Positions 36,101-47,978 are shown, numbered from the stretch's first letter. The stretch: DNA of 64,000 nucleotides from Cloeon dipterum (GCF_949628265.1 NC_088787.1:7306501-7370500); one strand, 5' to 3'. The notes: a model not told the origin generated them from the sequence alone. Program-made: numbers and translations.

Positions 36101-39100
36101 TTAAAAGTTGCTCTATTTAAAGTTTTACAAATTTCAGGAAGATCGCTAGTTCTAAATAAACAGCATTGCTAAGAAAATTATATTTAAATGGAAACGTTGC
36201 CCATGATGCTGAACATCTGTTTCAAACGATATTTTACTTTTTATGAACATGTTTAATCTCCTTGATTTTTAATTTTCAAATTTTGTTGCTTCCAAAAAAA
36301 ACGTTTTCATATCTCTAAACGTGGCCAGATTTAAAATTTAAATATAGGGACATTCTTTGAGAACAAAAATTAGAAAACCTTTAAATTAAACTTGATCTGT
36401 TATAATTTTCTTTAAAAAAATTGGTAGCAAAACAATTTAACTTGTGTACTTAATCAAAAAAGTATTTTATAAACTTTAATTTATTTGAATTCTTTAAATA
36501 AATAATTAACGTTTTAAGCCTTTATTTTAGTTAATTTAAAATTTGTGTTTATATTTATTAAAAATATCTTTAATCATTTTAGCTGTTTAAGTTTTTAAAT
36601 CATTTCGTATTAGTGTATACACATCTTATAAAACACAAATTATGAACAGAAAAAAATAAATATGTTCGACAAACTACATTAGATATCTCAATTTAAATAA
36701 AAAAATGCGTATTTAATTTGAATGAATGTTCATCTTGCTAAAATATATCTATATCAATTATTAATTATCCTTGCTTTAAATTTTTGCTCTTCAAAATTTC
36801 CATTATTTCGAACTTAATTAAACTTAAAAATATATATATTTCTGATTTTTCAGACTGGTCTGAACACAAATCAGTGCTTATTGAGCGGCGACACGGGCAT
36901 CGCGGTGGGCAGGAGCGGCTTCGTGCCCGTTCCAGGCGCGCTCTTCGCCGAGCGGGAGTGCACGGGGCCACCTGGGCCCCCAGGGACATTCCCCGGCGGG
37001 CCGCTGGGCCCATTGGGCCCGTCAAACGCGCCTCCGGGCTACAACGTGCCGCCACGTTACGGCCATAGCAACCTGCCCCCTTACCCGAGCCAGGGCTACC
37101 CTAGGCCAAGCCAGGGATACCCTGGACCGAGCCCAGCATACCCTGGACCGAGCCAGGGTTACCCTGGACCGAGTCAGGGTTACCCACGCCCGAGCCAGGG
37201 CTACCCTGGGCAACAGTACCATTCGAACTACGGCAACTCGTTCAGCCCGACCAACAACTATCCGCCGGCCCTGCTGCCAGGTCGACCCTATCAGAGCTAC
37301 CCTGGCGGAAATAACTACTACGGAGGGGGCGCAGGAAACAACTACCCTGTCGGAAGGTACAACTCAGGGCCGTCGGCCATTCCGCCCATCGGCCCTACCG
37401 TCGGAGGGTTCGCCGGACACTATCCGCCAGGCTTCCAGGGCGGTTTCCAGGGTGGATTCGTTGACGCGGCCTCCAACGGCATCTACAGCGATGCCGACCT
37501 CAGCCCCTACCCTTGCAGGTTCACCCTTACCTACGAGAAGGTTGCCGGAGCAATGTACACGAATGCGAGAAGGTAAAAATGATATTAAATTTCTAAGAGT
37601 GTATTACTCAGGGAATGCACATTATCATTTGTTGAATTAGTTTTGATGTAAATAATCGGTGAAAATTTGGTTTTTAAATAGTTTAAAACTGCAATATGAA
37701 TTATTCAATCTCTTCAATCAAAAATTTTTTGTTTGTATTATTTAAAGCAATTTTATTTTCTGTAAATTGATTGATTTAAATATTAAAAAACAAATACTTG
37801 AGCATACGACAAATTGTTACATAGTTGTAAAAGCAATATAATACGTGTTTAATGCAAGATGATTTGGTAGAATATGGTTAATAATCGGACGATTCGGAAT
37901 TTATATTAATTTGCTAAATGCAAAAGTCATGCCCCAAAAGGGGAATTTGTGTGATACCACATTTAAGCACTATTTTCATTTAATTTCAGCTCAACAACAG
38001 TGGAAAATTTAACATAATCCAAAAGTAAAGGGGATTAAAATACATTTAATTATACTCAGCAATTTTATAAAACTAACCTGAAAATCTCAGACAGATCAAT
38101 AAATTTTTTATAATTCTCTCAATTGATTGTTAAATGTATTATGGTTTCTGGAGTCTTTTTTTAATAATTGATACCTCGTAAAAAAAGTAAGTGAAAAAAC
38201 CCCTGCCGCTGATCTCCACCCTAAAAATGAATTAAATATATATTTGAATAAATATAAATAATTCCTCGTATCAGAAAAACTGCACGCATGGACAGAAACA
38301 ATTTTAATCAGTAAACATATTAAATCAGACTGTTTGAAAGTCACTTAACAAAATGCACTACTTTGAATATTTTGATTCGTTTGATCAGAATCCCAATTGA
38401 ATTTCACTAGTCTGCCTACCGCAAATATTCCGTCACTCCCTTTATTTCAAATTGCGTCTGACCGAAAAATTAATTTGCACGACACCACCCCAGCAAATTG
38501 ATTCATCATACTTTCGAGTGAAGTGCATTCAATGCCTTTATTTTTTTGCAAATGTGTGAAGCCGGGTGTGATAGCGGTGCTCTATAACCAGAATTGCATT
38601 GTTGTGACGCTCTTCCTGTGTGCAATATTGCAGAGATCCGATCAAGACCTGGGTGGATCTGGGCATCACTGCACACTGCCTGGTCGAGTGCGCGCAGCAG
38701 CGTGACCGCTGCCTTGCCGTCTCGCTGGAGAACGTGCGCGGCGGACGACAGCGGTGCTACGCGCTCGACAGGTCGGCCGACGGCGACAACCAGCCCCTGC
38801 AGGCCGCGCCCGACCTCGGATACTTCCAGAAGATCTGCTTGAGAGGTACAAATGAAGATGAATCATGATAGGATAAATAATCAGTGTTTTTTTTACGTTG
38901 TTAATTTTATTAAAATCATAAAAGGGGCCTTTGTTAAATTTAAATTTACCAAAATTTAGATTATTTTATTGTAAAATAATTTTTCTAGCAAAAGGCACAC
39001 ATTTTTGACAGTTTTGGCTCATTCAGTAAATTTCGCAACACTTTTCGCTCTTGAATCAATGAAATAAATCATACAAATTTTTATTTTTTTCTGGTGTTTA

Positions 39101-42100
39101 CAATCGGTTAACAAACTGCCAGAAAAAAACTAGTATTTAACAGTTTCCTAAAATCTTCCCACGATTTTCTTAATTCTTTATCGATGTTGCGCCAAATAAA
39201 AAGACAGAGACTATGAAAAATGGCAGTTAAAAAATAATCTTTCGTAAATCTATACAGATCTGTGATTATAATTTTAAAACAATATAATTTACGTCGTTTT
39301 TCACTTTTTTGAGGGACATTTTAAATTTATTTAATTTTAATGACGCAAATCTTATCTCATTTGAGTTAAATTTAAAATAAATAAGCTTAGATTGGATTCT
39401 TTCCATCAAGAATACCTAATTTAAGGCCAACAGACATGGTAAAAGCTTGTTACGAATAATTTTCTGTAAATATTAATGTGTTGTAGCTTAAAAAACTATT
39501 AGCATATTTTAAAAACCAGAAAATACCTTCAAAATAAGTCCCCGTACACCTAGGGGGTTGTTAAAAAATTTCTGAATGTAGTGTCCGCTTTCATTTTCAA
39601 GGAATCGCACTTCGAAATAATTAATACGATATTTTTGTATTCAAAAATGTACACAATTGCAAAAACTGAACACCGTAAGACCCTTCTGAACCTTATCTAA
39701 TGAGTAAAAGAGTTAAAGGGTTGCCCATCTCCCATGAGAAAAATTTTAATTAATTATTTTTTATAAAAAAGAAGCCTACAAATGTAATGGATTACTTTTT
39801 TTTATAAAAATATGTAGCTTTATAGGTTTTATCGATCTTCAAACCATTTTATTTTTGTTACAGAACGACCTTGTCCAAAGGCGTGGGCCTTCACACGCGT
39901 GCCCGGCTTTGAGCTGGCGCTGAAAAACACGCTGGAAGTGCGCAACGTTCACAGCCGCCGCCAGTGCCAGGATGAGTGTCTCCGCTCCTCGAACGTCATC
40001 TGCAGGTGAGTCTTCTTATCTGCGAAATTTGTATATAGACTTAATCAAAATTTAACGTCAAAGGTCTGCGACGTACTACTCTCGGGAGCGAATTTGCAAA
40101 ATCAGCGCCGACACCAGACGCACGCAGCCGGATTATTTCAAGAAAGCAACGCCTGATGTCGACTACATGGAAAACGAATGTGCTCCACGTAAGTGTGCTG
40201 TTTTCCGTCGCCATAATGTCAAAGTTTCAATCAAATTTTTAAAAATATCCCAATATAAACCTTTTAGAAACAATTAGCATTTTTTTAATGTACCATAAAT
40301 TGAAAAAATAGTAATTCGATTTCATCGCAATATTGAAGATTAGATCGTTGGGGCTTTGTACTAAAGTATTTTTCTTTTATAAAAATCACCACATGGCAGA
40401 TTGATAGATTTTTGCAATAAAGTTTTAATCTATTAGTTACACATTTATTTAAAAATAAATAAAAATCCAATCATAAATAATAATATTTTAATTTAGGTGT
40501 CATCAAATTTGGTGTTAAATTAAAATAAAGTCATAAGGAAATAGGAAAAAATCTTCCATTGAAACCTGCATAAATCATGTCTTCAATTTTTTTGTTTCTT
40601 TTATTTACTAAATTTAATCTTGAAAAATCGCTAAATAAATTACAATTGTCTTGCAGAGCCAGCTAATTGCGAGTACTCGGACTTCCCTGGCCGCTTCCTG
40701 CCCTTCTCGGACCGCTTTGTGGCGCGCGCCTTCGATGTCACCGAGTGCCGCCGCCTTTGCGACCAGGAGCGCGAGTTCCCTTGCCGCTCCTTCAACTTCC
40801 ACCCATTGAGACGCGAGTGCTTCCTCAGCTCAGACGACACTTTCACCGCCGACAAGAACGCGTTACTCACCGACAGAGACTTTTTCTACAGCGAAAGAGG
40901 CAGCTGCAGCAATGGTAAATTATAAAATTAATGCAGACACAAATAAGAAATTAAATATGACTTAAAATAAAAACTTTATAGGTTTAAAATTTTATTTTAT
41001 TTACAGGATGAAAATCAGTCTTTTAGTAGACCCAGAGATAATAATTAAAAACAGTTTCGGATTAAATTAATAATTTATTTAATTTTTGTCAGTCAAATTT
41101 TAATTTTTTAATATTTTATGCTGCTGGTCATTCTCAAATTGTTCGTGATAACACAATTGGTTACAAAGTCCCAAATCTTCTTTCATGATTATTAAAACAA
41201 GATCTGTGCAGTAATTAAATTTTCCGATTATTTTACAGTCAAGGTGGATTGCACGCAATCGGACATGTTGATCACTTTCATGTTCGCCGCACCTTTCGAG
41301 GGAAGGGTGTACGCAACTGGCAACCCTCAGGCGTGCTTTGAGCTGGGCAGCGCCCAAAATCAACTCGTACTGCGCGTACCGCTCGGAACTCAATGCGGAA
41401 CCGTCCAACAAGTAAGAAAATTATTTAGAAAATTAAAAAAACAAGGAGGTGCATTTAATTAGTAAAACCTGTTATATTTTAATTTTTTTCACAATTTTTA
41501 ATAAATATTTTCAGGGTCGTGGGCGCTACGTGAACCACGTCGTCATCCAGCAGAACTCGGTGATTATGCAGGAGACCGATAAGACGGTGCGTGTCGAGTG
41601 CGCTTTCGACGCGAGCGACCAAACGCTATCCTACGCGCCGCAGGGCAACCGACAGTTTGAGGGCGGTGGCATCAGCGTCTCGTAAGCATAATCCATATTT
41701 GCAGTCAATACCAAACCTTCCCCTAGCATTTTTCATTCAAGTTTATTGCAGAATTTTAAATAAATTATTCTGATCTTTTTAGAATTTGTTTTTTATTAGT
41801 CATTTTATAAATTAAATTAATTTTATAATTATTTCAGGGTGCCTTTCCGGCCTTCGGCGACGAACATAGTGTCCAACACGGCGCCAACGCCACACGTGAG
41901 CATGCGGATCGTGACCAGAGCCGGTCAGGTGGCCCAGGCCGTCGGCCTTGGAGAAGACCTGCAGCTCAGGATCGAAATTGACCCATCCAGCGCTTTCGGC
42001 ATTTTCGCTCGCAATTTGGAGGCCAGGACCGAAAACGGAGAATTGCTCACACTGATCGACAACACTGGGTCAGTTGAAATTTATTTTAAAATTAAATTTA

Positions 42101-44652
42101 AATTTGTAACAATTCTTGACACCCAGTTTAGTCGTATATAGCTTAAATGTTCAATATTTTATTTAAATTCTAGGTGTCCAAGAGACCCAAACATCTTCCC
42201 AGGGCTCTTCGTAGAGCAAGGAACGCGCAACCTGTTCGCAAACTTCAAGGCTTTCCGCTTCCCCTCCACGTCAAGCGTCAACTTTGTCGTGACGATCCAC
42301 TTCTGTCAGGATATTTGTGATCCGGTAAGTCCCTCAGCTTCCAAAACCTGAACCTTTTTGTCTATTCCTTCCTCAGGTGCAATGCTTCAACGGAATGTTC
42401 TCGTTTGGACGCCGCCGGCGTGACGTCGGAAACGAGACTGCGGAGCTGGAGGAAAAGGAGGAAAAGGAGGAGGTGGCCACGACGACGGCAGTTCCGGTGA
42501 CCACGACCGTTAGAATGGTGCAGGAGGCCTCGTCGACGGAGGAGGACGCTCCTCTGGAGGGAGAACTGGTTAAGGACGTTTCAGTCGACCCAGTGTCGGA
42601 GGAGCAGCCGGCGTCAACCAGCCAGCCAGAAACAAAAGCAAATAAAACCTATGGTATAAATTAAAACAAAAAAAATCTATGAGAGACAATTTCAAACATT
42701 TTACAAATCAAATTATATTACTTGATATAAAAAAATTGATATTAATTCATTAAACAAATTAGATTTAGGATAATTTAATCTTTAAATTTTTAGATTTAGT
42801 CATAGTTAAATTTCTGGAAGTATAATAAAAATAAATGTCAGTCAGTACTAATCAATCACACTGTAAATTTAATCAATTTCTTTAATGTTCTATTAAATTC
42901 GTATATAATTAAAATTTCCTTGTAAAAATTCTCCTAGATGCTGACGCACTTCATTTGCCTCCTGGCTACCCGACCGGCATCAGCGCAGAAGAGCAGCAAC
43001 TGCAATTGAACAAAGCCGTGGTGCCGAGTCCCGACAGCAAAGATGAAGACAATAAGGAGAATGAAATTAGCGGCAACGAGCTCCTGCCCAGTGAAATGCC
43101 GCTTCAGCTCAGGGTATTTCTAATCCTGCGGCTCGATTTTTACAACGCCTAATTTTAATCTTATTGTAGCTGGTTGTCGGAGAGGACTCGATGCCCAATG
43201 AAAACAATGACACGACAAAGAAGAACGTTAATCGCAACAAATTCACGGTCAACCCGAATTTCAATCCGTATGGCGCTTATCCAGAAAGTGAGTTGGATTT
43301 TTTAATATTGATATTTTTTAACAACTGTGATATATATTTGTGGGTTAGTTCATTGCATGTTTTTTTCCTAGCTCAGACAGGTATTTTCTTTATTGAAAAA
43401 AAATCATCATTAACTTTCTCTCGAATTTTTTCTATATTTTGTCAGTATTTTCACTCAAGGATCAAATTAAACCCCTCTGTTGTCCTCGGAATGTAAACAA
43501 AACTGAATGTTTTGGATATTAAAAAAAAATCTTAGATTAAGAAGCTAAATTTTCAAACAAACTCATCTTTAAAAATGTATATTTCATTCGCACAACATAT
43601 AATATTTAGCTAACACCCCGAATAGTAAATTTAAATTCGCTTTAAATTAAATTAGTCAAATTATTATTTTATTCTTTTTTTAAATTTTTCGGTGAGTGAC
43701 AGCATTAATAAATTGGAACAATTCTGCTGACTGCTTTTGCCCTGAAATCCCTTATACATAAATAATTCAAAATTAAATTAACTTCTGAATTTTAATTTTC
43801 TTTTAAAATTTGCTACGCTCCACCATTTATTGTTAGTATGCAAAAAAAAATACAGCGAATGCTTGATTTATCATGAATTTTTATATTATTTATTTCAAAT
43901 TTGTGCATTATAAGACAGAAAATGCAAAATATGTACAAAAATTAATTAAATTAGTGTAACCAGTTGAACCAAAATTGATATTTTGACATTAATTTTACTC
44001 CTATCCAATTTAGTTTATTAAATATCAATGTGCAAAATGGAAAAAACATTTTTGCACACCCCAAAAGTGAGTGAAAGCAATTAATAAATTGGCAAATATT
44101 GAGTTTAAGCCGTGTACGTAGTGAAGTTTTAAATTAAAATTGAAAATATAGGCCTAGAGGGATGAAATTAATTGTCATTTTGATATTTCACTACACACTC
44201 CGAGAACTTTTAGTAACAAAAATGGCCGGAAAATCTCCCATTTAAATTAATTTGATATTAAAAACAAAAAACACAGCAATATGCGAGTGAGAATAATACA
44301 ATTTTTTTTTTTAATTTCAGCTGTGTACTCGGAGGACGGGTACGTGTGCACGCCGTCCTCGACGGTGATCGCGTCCGTCTTCACGACGGTGTTCTTCAAC
44401 GTGGGTCTGGTGGCCGGCTTCATTTTCTTCTACCGCACCAAGAAGCGGCAGTGGCAAAAGCTGAGCGGGCTGGAGCAGCCGGCGTCGTTCCAGGGCTCGG
44501 AACAGGGCTTCTCGCCGGAGGTGCTGTTCCGCAGCGTGTACGACCGTCTGCCGCCGCGGCCTTCCTTCTCCACGCTGCAGAACGCCATCACGGCGCGGCA
44601 CACCGGCAACAAGGCGGCCGAGCAGCCGCTCTCCGACGAGATGCTGCGCTGA
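27112..44652 (+). CDS. Twelve-PAN-domain ZP transmembrane protein (NompA/Trynity type)
   Basis: Coding exons: 27112-27181, 27313-27471, 27566-27676, 27742-27898, 28716-28843, 29234-29485, 29792-30061, 30604-30879, 31676-31864, 32313-32438, 33488-33916, 34960-35098, 35666-35787, 35843-35994, 36854-37572, 38634-38845, 39864-40005, 40064-40188, 40657-40914, 41239-41411, 41515-41681, 41838-42068, 42174-42324, 42377-42653, 42938-43113, 43170-43287, 44321-44652. The total is 5661 bases, in frame throughout, for 1886 residues. Order: signal peptide (1 to about 24), twelve PAN/apple domains (24 to about 1345), ZP domain (about 1346-1590), RRRR furin-type site (1598-1601), acidic Thr/Ser-rich stalk, transmembrane helix (about 1792-1814), and a 70-residue cytoplasmic tail. 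PAN plus ZP proteins in insects (NompA, Trynity, Neyo, Nyobe) build apical extracellular matrix linking epithelia or sensory dendrites to cuticle. ZP domains polymerise after cleavage. The exact ortholog is undecided. The start is the first ATG of a good signal peptide. Confidence 0.9.
27313..29485 (+). other. PAN triad 1 (A1-B1-C1)
   Basis: Type A (27313-27676) ends FYEKICLRG. Type B (27742-28843) begins CGDRLWAFERV, is cut by a phase-2 intron after TCR, and ends DYLENQC. Type C (29234-29485) has CRAFTFAVDEKRCYLSGDD and ends EKQC. Cysteine spacing follows the PAN/apple pattern in all three. Domain borders coincide with phase-1 introns, which allow whole modules to duplicate in frame. Confidence 0.85.
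31133..31406. mobile_element. hAT-like MITE family 1, copy 1
   Basis: Terminal inverted repeat CAGCGGGGGCCAGATGTGCG / CGCACAAATCTGGTCCCCGC plus TG. It is flanked by an exact 8-bp duplication AATTGGAT (31125-31132 and 31407-31414). Eight-base duplications and CAG-starting ends are typical of hAT elements. It sits in intron 8 of the PAN/ZP gene. Confidence 0.88.
31865..32312 (+). other. GC-AG intron in the PAN/ZP gene
   Basis: The donor is GAG/GCAAGT. Splicing at 31864 keeps phase 1 and gives SGDDR-ASAGNEAMM. The alternative GT donor four bases downstream puts the next exon into a frame with an early TGA, so the GC donor is required. Confidence 0.75.
32520..33480. other. Intron DNA with an unidentified GC-rich patch
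   Basis: The patch at about 32840-33090 is GC-richer (CACCGCCCCCACCCGACCCC) and may be a fragment of an unrecognised repeat. No exon was seen. Confidence 0.4.
33488..37211 (+). other. Linker 1, PAN triad 3 (A3-B3-C3) and repetitive linker 2
   Basis: Exon 33488-33916 starts with a Gly/Pro linker carrying two GGPPPTF units, then A3 ending YFEGICLRG. B3 is 34960-35098 plus 35666-35787, split after VCR like B1. C3 is 35843-35994 plus the start of 36854-37572. Linker 2 includes about seven imperfect PSQGYPG/PSQGYPR heptads at about 37081-37205, followed by Tyr/Gly/Pro/Asn-rich sequence to about 37490. Such linkers are typical of extensible or cross-linked matrix proteins. Confidence 0.8.
34097..34429. 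mobile_element. hAT-like MITE family 2, copy 2
   Basis: It starts CAGTTTCGCCAATTTTGCAA and ends GGGGGTTTGCGAGCCCTA, with the same internal landmarks (ACACCAATGGTTTTTT, CTTTTGGTGAA, GGAAAAATGCGGG) as the 52538 copy. No clear target duplication. It lies in intron 11 of the PAN/ZP gene. Confidence 0.65.
37500..40914 (+). other. PAN triad 4 (A4-B4-C4)
   Basis: A4 starts at the end of exon 36854-37572 (CRFTLTYEKVAG) and continues in 38634-38845, ending YFQKICLRG. B4 is 39864-40005 plus 40064-40188, beginning CPKAWAFTRV and ending DYMENEC. It is split after ICR by the gene's second smallest intron (58 bases). C4 is 40657-40914 (CRSFNFHPLRRECFLSSDD). It directly precedes the ZP domain. Confidence 0.85.
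41239..42420 (+). other. ZP (zona pellucida) domain and furin-type site
   Basis: Five exons (41239-41411, 41515-41681, 41838-42068, 42174-42324 and the start of 42377-42653) encode a ZP domain. ZP-N begins VDCTQSDMLITFMF. ZP-C includes LRIEIDPSSAFGIFARNLEA, then CPRDPNIFPGL and FVVTIHFCQDICDPVQC. GRRRRD follows at once (codons at about 42407-42424), the usual convertase site that releases ZP ectodomains for polymerisation. Confidence 0.88.
44321..44652 (+). other. Transmembrane helix and cytoplasmic tail exon of the PAN/ZP gene
   Basis: A hydrophobic helix (about 44365-44434, SVFTTVFFNVGLVAGFIFFY) is followed by RTKKR as stop-transfer and a tail of about 70 residues ending LSDEMLR and TGA. 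Type I topology follows from the N-terminal signal peptide. Confidence 0.85.
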
Positions 44653-46240
44653 CTTCACCCCTTTCACGTTGTGACACACGGATTATTGTGGCATTTTAAC
44701 CGCAGCTAGCAGTTTTATGACGTAGTCTCTACACCACTCAATTGGCGCTTTTCGGACGAGCGGCCCCGCCGATGCATCGCTTTCCTGCTGCAGGGGAGGG
44801 CACGCCCATAATGGTTAAAGGGGAAAAGCTTCCACTATGTAGAATCTGAAAAATTTATTTATTTTCTTCTTTTAATTACATAAAATGGCATGATTTGATT
44901 TTGCTGGTGCCTGGTGCAAATCCATTGCGGCACAGGGAGAAATAACATTGAATCCACCGGGATTCCACCAGGATTCCACCTAGATCCACTGTGGATGGAT
45001 ATTGGAAATAAATTAACACTTGTCCCGATAAAATCAGGGTTGGTCAGTTGTTGCAACCAGCTGATTTAATTGTCAAATGATTAGAATCTTTTTGGCAAAA
45101 AAATAATGCTACAATTTAATTTGGGCAATAGGTATTTTTTTATTATTTTCATATTGGCCAAGTCACATAACGTCGCAAATGAAAATTAGCGCTGTTTTCC
45201 CTGAATAAAAATTCGTTGGGATAGTTGAAACGATTGAAATTGGGCAACCTATTGAAGTAATAATAACAAAAAGAGACTGGTTGTTAAATTGTGACGTCAT
45301 TTAATTCCAGGATAATTTAAATCATGGTTAATCTTGATTAATTATTAAATCGTTTTAGTTTATCTCTCTTACCATTTTATTTATTTCGTTGTTTTTACAA
45401 TTGATTTTTATTTTCAATGCTTTCGCCACTTATTCTATATACCCTAGTAGCCAATCCTGGTAGAATCCTGGTGGATTCAATCAGGATTCGAAGTTATTTC
45501 TCCCTGTGCCGCGGTGGATTTGCACCTGGGGTAGCAACTCATTTTTTGCCCGTTCCAATCATTTGCTTTATTTTTCCTTGTCTTTATTGAATAAAAAATA
45601 ATATCGAATGACGTCAATGATGTTCTCACGATTGCCTCCGGCTCTTTGTAACTTTACTTATGTTTCCGCTTCCCCCAATTGAAGGAAGCTTTTTCATATT
45701 TCACCGTTTTGGCGCCGTGATCTCCCCACGCCGGAAACGAACCCTAATTTAACCGATTGGCGCTGCTCGCTCGCAAACTGCTAATTGCGATTTTAATTTT
45801 AGCAATGTTATGAATAAATTAGCACCTTATTGTACAGAAAATTATAAATATGAAATCATCCATATTACCATCTTAGTTTCGTAAGTACTTTTAATTTATT
45901 GTACGGCCGCAGTTTTATCCTAAAATATAAGATCAAGTCGCTATGTCAGAGTTAAGTTTCGGCTTTAAGTGGAAATTTTATCCTTTTTAAAAAAGGAAAA
46001 TGTCCGTCTTATTTACAATGCTTTTTGATAGTTGTATTCTTTGGTGATGGAATCATTCCGAGAAGTAAAAAAATATTATGTTTTTGATATAAAAGCTTTT
46101 GTGGATTTCACGTCTGTGTAAGAAATTTTGCAATAAAATTTGAACATTCTTACCTGGCACGCACCACTTTCATTTGTTCCGCAACCGTCTAATGAGCGTG
46201 TGCTTAATTAACTGGTGCAGCGCAGGGACTGCAAGCGCGA
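44653..46240. other. 3' flank of the PAN/ZP gene and intergenic DNA
   Basis: The first AATAAA after the stop is at 45007-45012, inside the inverted-repeat element described separately. A 3' end before 44903 would lack a canonical signal. No further gene was seen up to 46240. Confidence 0.45.
44903..45535. mobile_element. Inverted-repeat element (about 633 bp)
   Basis: Arms of about 75 bases (44903-44976 and 45462-45535) share CTGGTGCAAATCC, GCGGCACAGGGAGAAATAAC and GAATCCACC in inverted orientation. It is directly downstream of the PAN/ZP stop codon and may overlap the 3' untranslated region. Confidence 0.7.
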
Positions 46241-46261
46241 ACGAGCCAACGAGCAGATGAT

Positions 46262-46269
46262 TATAAATA
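46262..46269 (+). promoter_or_regulatory. Candidate TATA box of the ligand-gated channel gene
   Basis: TATAAATA lies in a locally GC-rich patch (46200-46420). A possible non-coding first exon follows, ending at a good donor CAAAG/GTAGGC (after 46418). The channel's signal-peptide exon at 48514 begins with an acceptor, so an upstream leader exon must exist. This is the best candidate. Confidence 0.4.
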
Positions 46270-47520
46270 TGCTAGAGAGCGGGCAGATGCGGCCGGATTT
46301 TCCGCAGGCGCGCTGTTCCGCTCCTCGGAGAAGGGGGAAACGATCCTCTCGTTCAGAACATCGCTGACAAGCCACCGGGATACACGCAATTTGCATCTTT
46401 ACTAAATCTGACTCAAAGGTAGGCACGACTTCAATAATTGAATTTCCCTAAAGGGGATTTTTTTAAATATATTTTTGCTGAAATTCAAGGAAATTAAAAA
46501 AATTAATTTTTTATACATTAAAAGTGGCTTTTTATAAAAGGTCAGAAAAAATTATCCAGCCACACACTTTAATGGGTTGTAATAGTATAATTTAGTGTTA
46601 AGTCAATTAAAATCTTTCAATTAATCTGGAGAACAAAGCTTCAAGTCAAAAATACTTTAATATTCCTTGATGTAGTTTAAAGGAATATATAAAATAGGTA
46701 TTTTAGTATTTAATTTTCTAGAAAAACTCTTTAAAAGTATCATAACATACTTTTGATTAAATTCATTTAATAGTAAATGCTTTTTTTATTTATTTAAAAC
46801 TTTACATTCTATATTATTTAAATTACATTTTTATAAAAAAATAAACATTAAATACAAATTTCATATTCATATTTCATATATACATTATTTTAATATTGAT
46901 TTTTTTTGTAGCGCTAAAAAATGATTATAAATTTACCTGTGTTTAAACAGAGTAAATTATAATTAGACATAATATTGGTAAGTCAGCAATTAATGGACAT
47001 ATTATGATCAAAATGTAACATAATTTAATCGCAAGCAATCAAATTGGAAATCTACCTAAAATTATCTTTCAAGCGTGAAAACTCTAAAAATTAGGTTTCG
47101 ACGTTTTGATTACTGACGAAACTGTTGAATTCACGTGTAGATTCTCCCAGGATGTGAACCACCTACGGTGGTGGAAATATTTTGAATCGCCGGCAATTTT
47201 AGAAACTCTTTGACATTTTAAGAAAATGGCTTGATTTTAAATTACAGTTTTTGCTACAAATGGCTGAAATTTTGTTTGTAGACGCTTTTCAGGTACAAAA
47301 ATCGTTCTTACAAGCTTTGCTAGATTTTAATATATTGTAATATTTCTACCTCAGGACCAAAAAATTAAATTAATTCAAAATTTTCAAATTAAACAAATCA
47401 AAAATATTTTATGCCATTTTTTCACGAGGTTAAAAATATGCTAAATGGCCTGGCAGTATAGTCAGAAATTTTTAAAACTTTTCACTCATGCTACGTAATT
47501 TGGCAATTTGCTATTCGATT

Positions 47521-47978
47521 CAGGGTTTGCCAATTTTGCAATGCACCACTTGTTTTTTTTTAGCAAAAATCCAGCTGTAAAAACCCACCAATTTTGGCGT
47601 TTTCCGCATTATTATAAATTTAACCAGAGAAGACATATTTCGCGCTAAAATAGTCAGAAATTACGAATATAAGTGTTTGACAGTTTTTTTTTGTGAAACT
47701 GATTTTGTAAAATTCCTATTTTTGGTTATTCTTCATGAGAATGGTTTCGGAAAAAAGCTTTAAAAGTCGCACTGTTGTGACACTCTTTGGCCTGTTACTG
47801 ACCTTAGAGGCGCCATGAATATACGGTGGTTGGTTACGGTGCTATTTGTCAGCCTGGGCGCCTTGTCATGGCGCCCCTAAGGTCCGTAGCAGGCCAGAAC
47901 GTTGTACAACACGCACAAAATACCAGTTTTTGGAATGTTGTGGGTTTTACCGGAAAATGCTGGTTTTCGCGAACCCTG
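47521..47978. mobile_element. hAT-like MITE family 2, copy 3, with nested insertion
   Basis: It starts CAGGGTTTGCCAATTTTGCA and ends GGTTTTCGCGAACCCTG, as in the family. At 458 bases it is about 125 longer than other copies because a second element (47773-47911) is inserted. The 8-bp flanks (ATTCGATT and GATGGATT) agree at only five positions. Confidence 0.75.
47773..47911. mobile_element. Small TGTTGT-ended element nested in a hAT-like MITE
   Basis: Ends TGTTGTGACACTCTTTGGCC and GGCCAGAACGTTGTACAACA are imperfect inverted repeats; the arms continue with GACCTTAGAGGCGCCATG against CATGGCGCCCCTAAGGTC. CGCAC is found on both sides (47768-47772 and 47912-47916), where the uninterrupted family has it once, so it looks like a 5-bp target duplication. 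Confidence 0.65.

Noticed and set aside
37081..37211. Regular DNA repeat resembling an array
   Set aside because: It is an in-frame protein heptad repeat (PSQGYPG), not a CRISPR array; no unique spacers.
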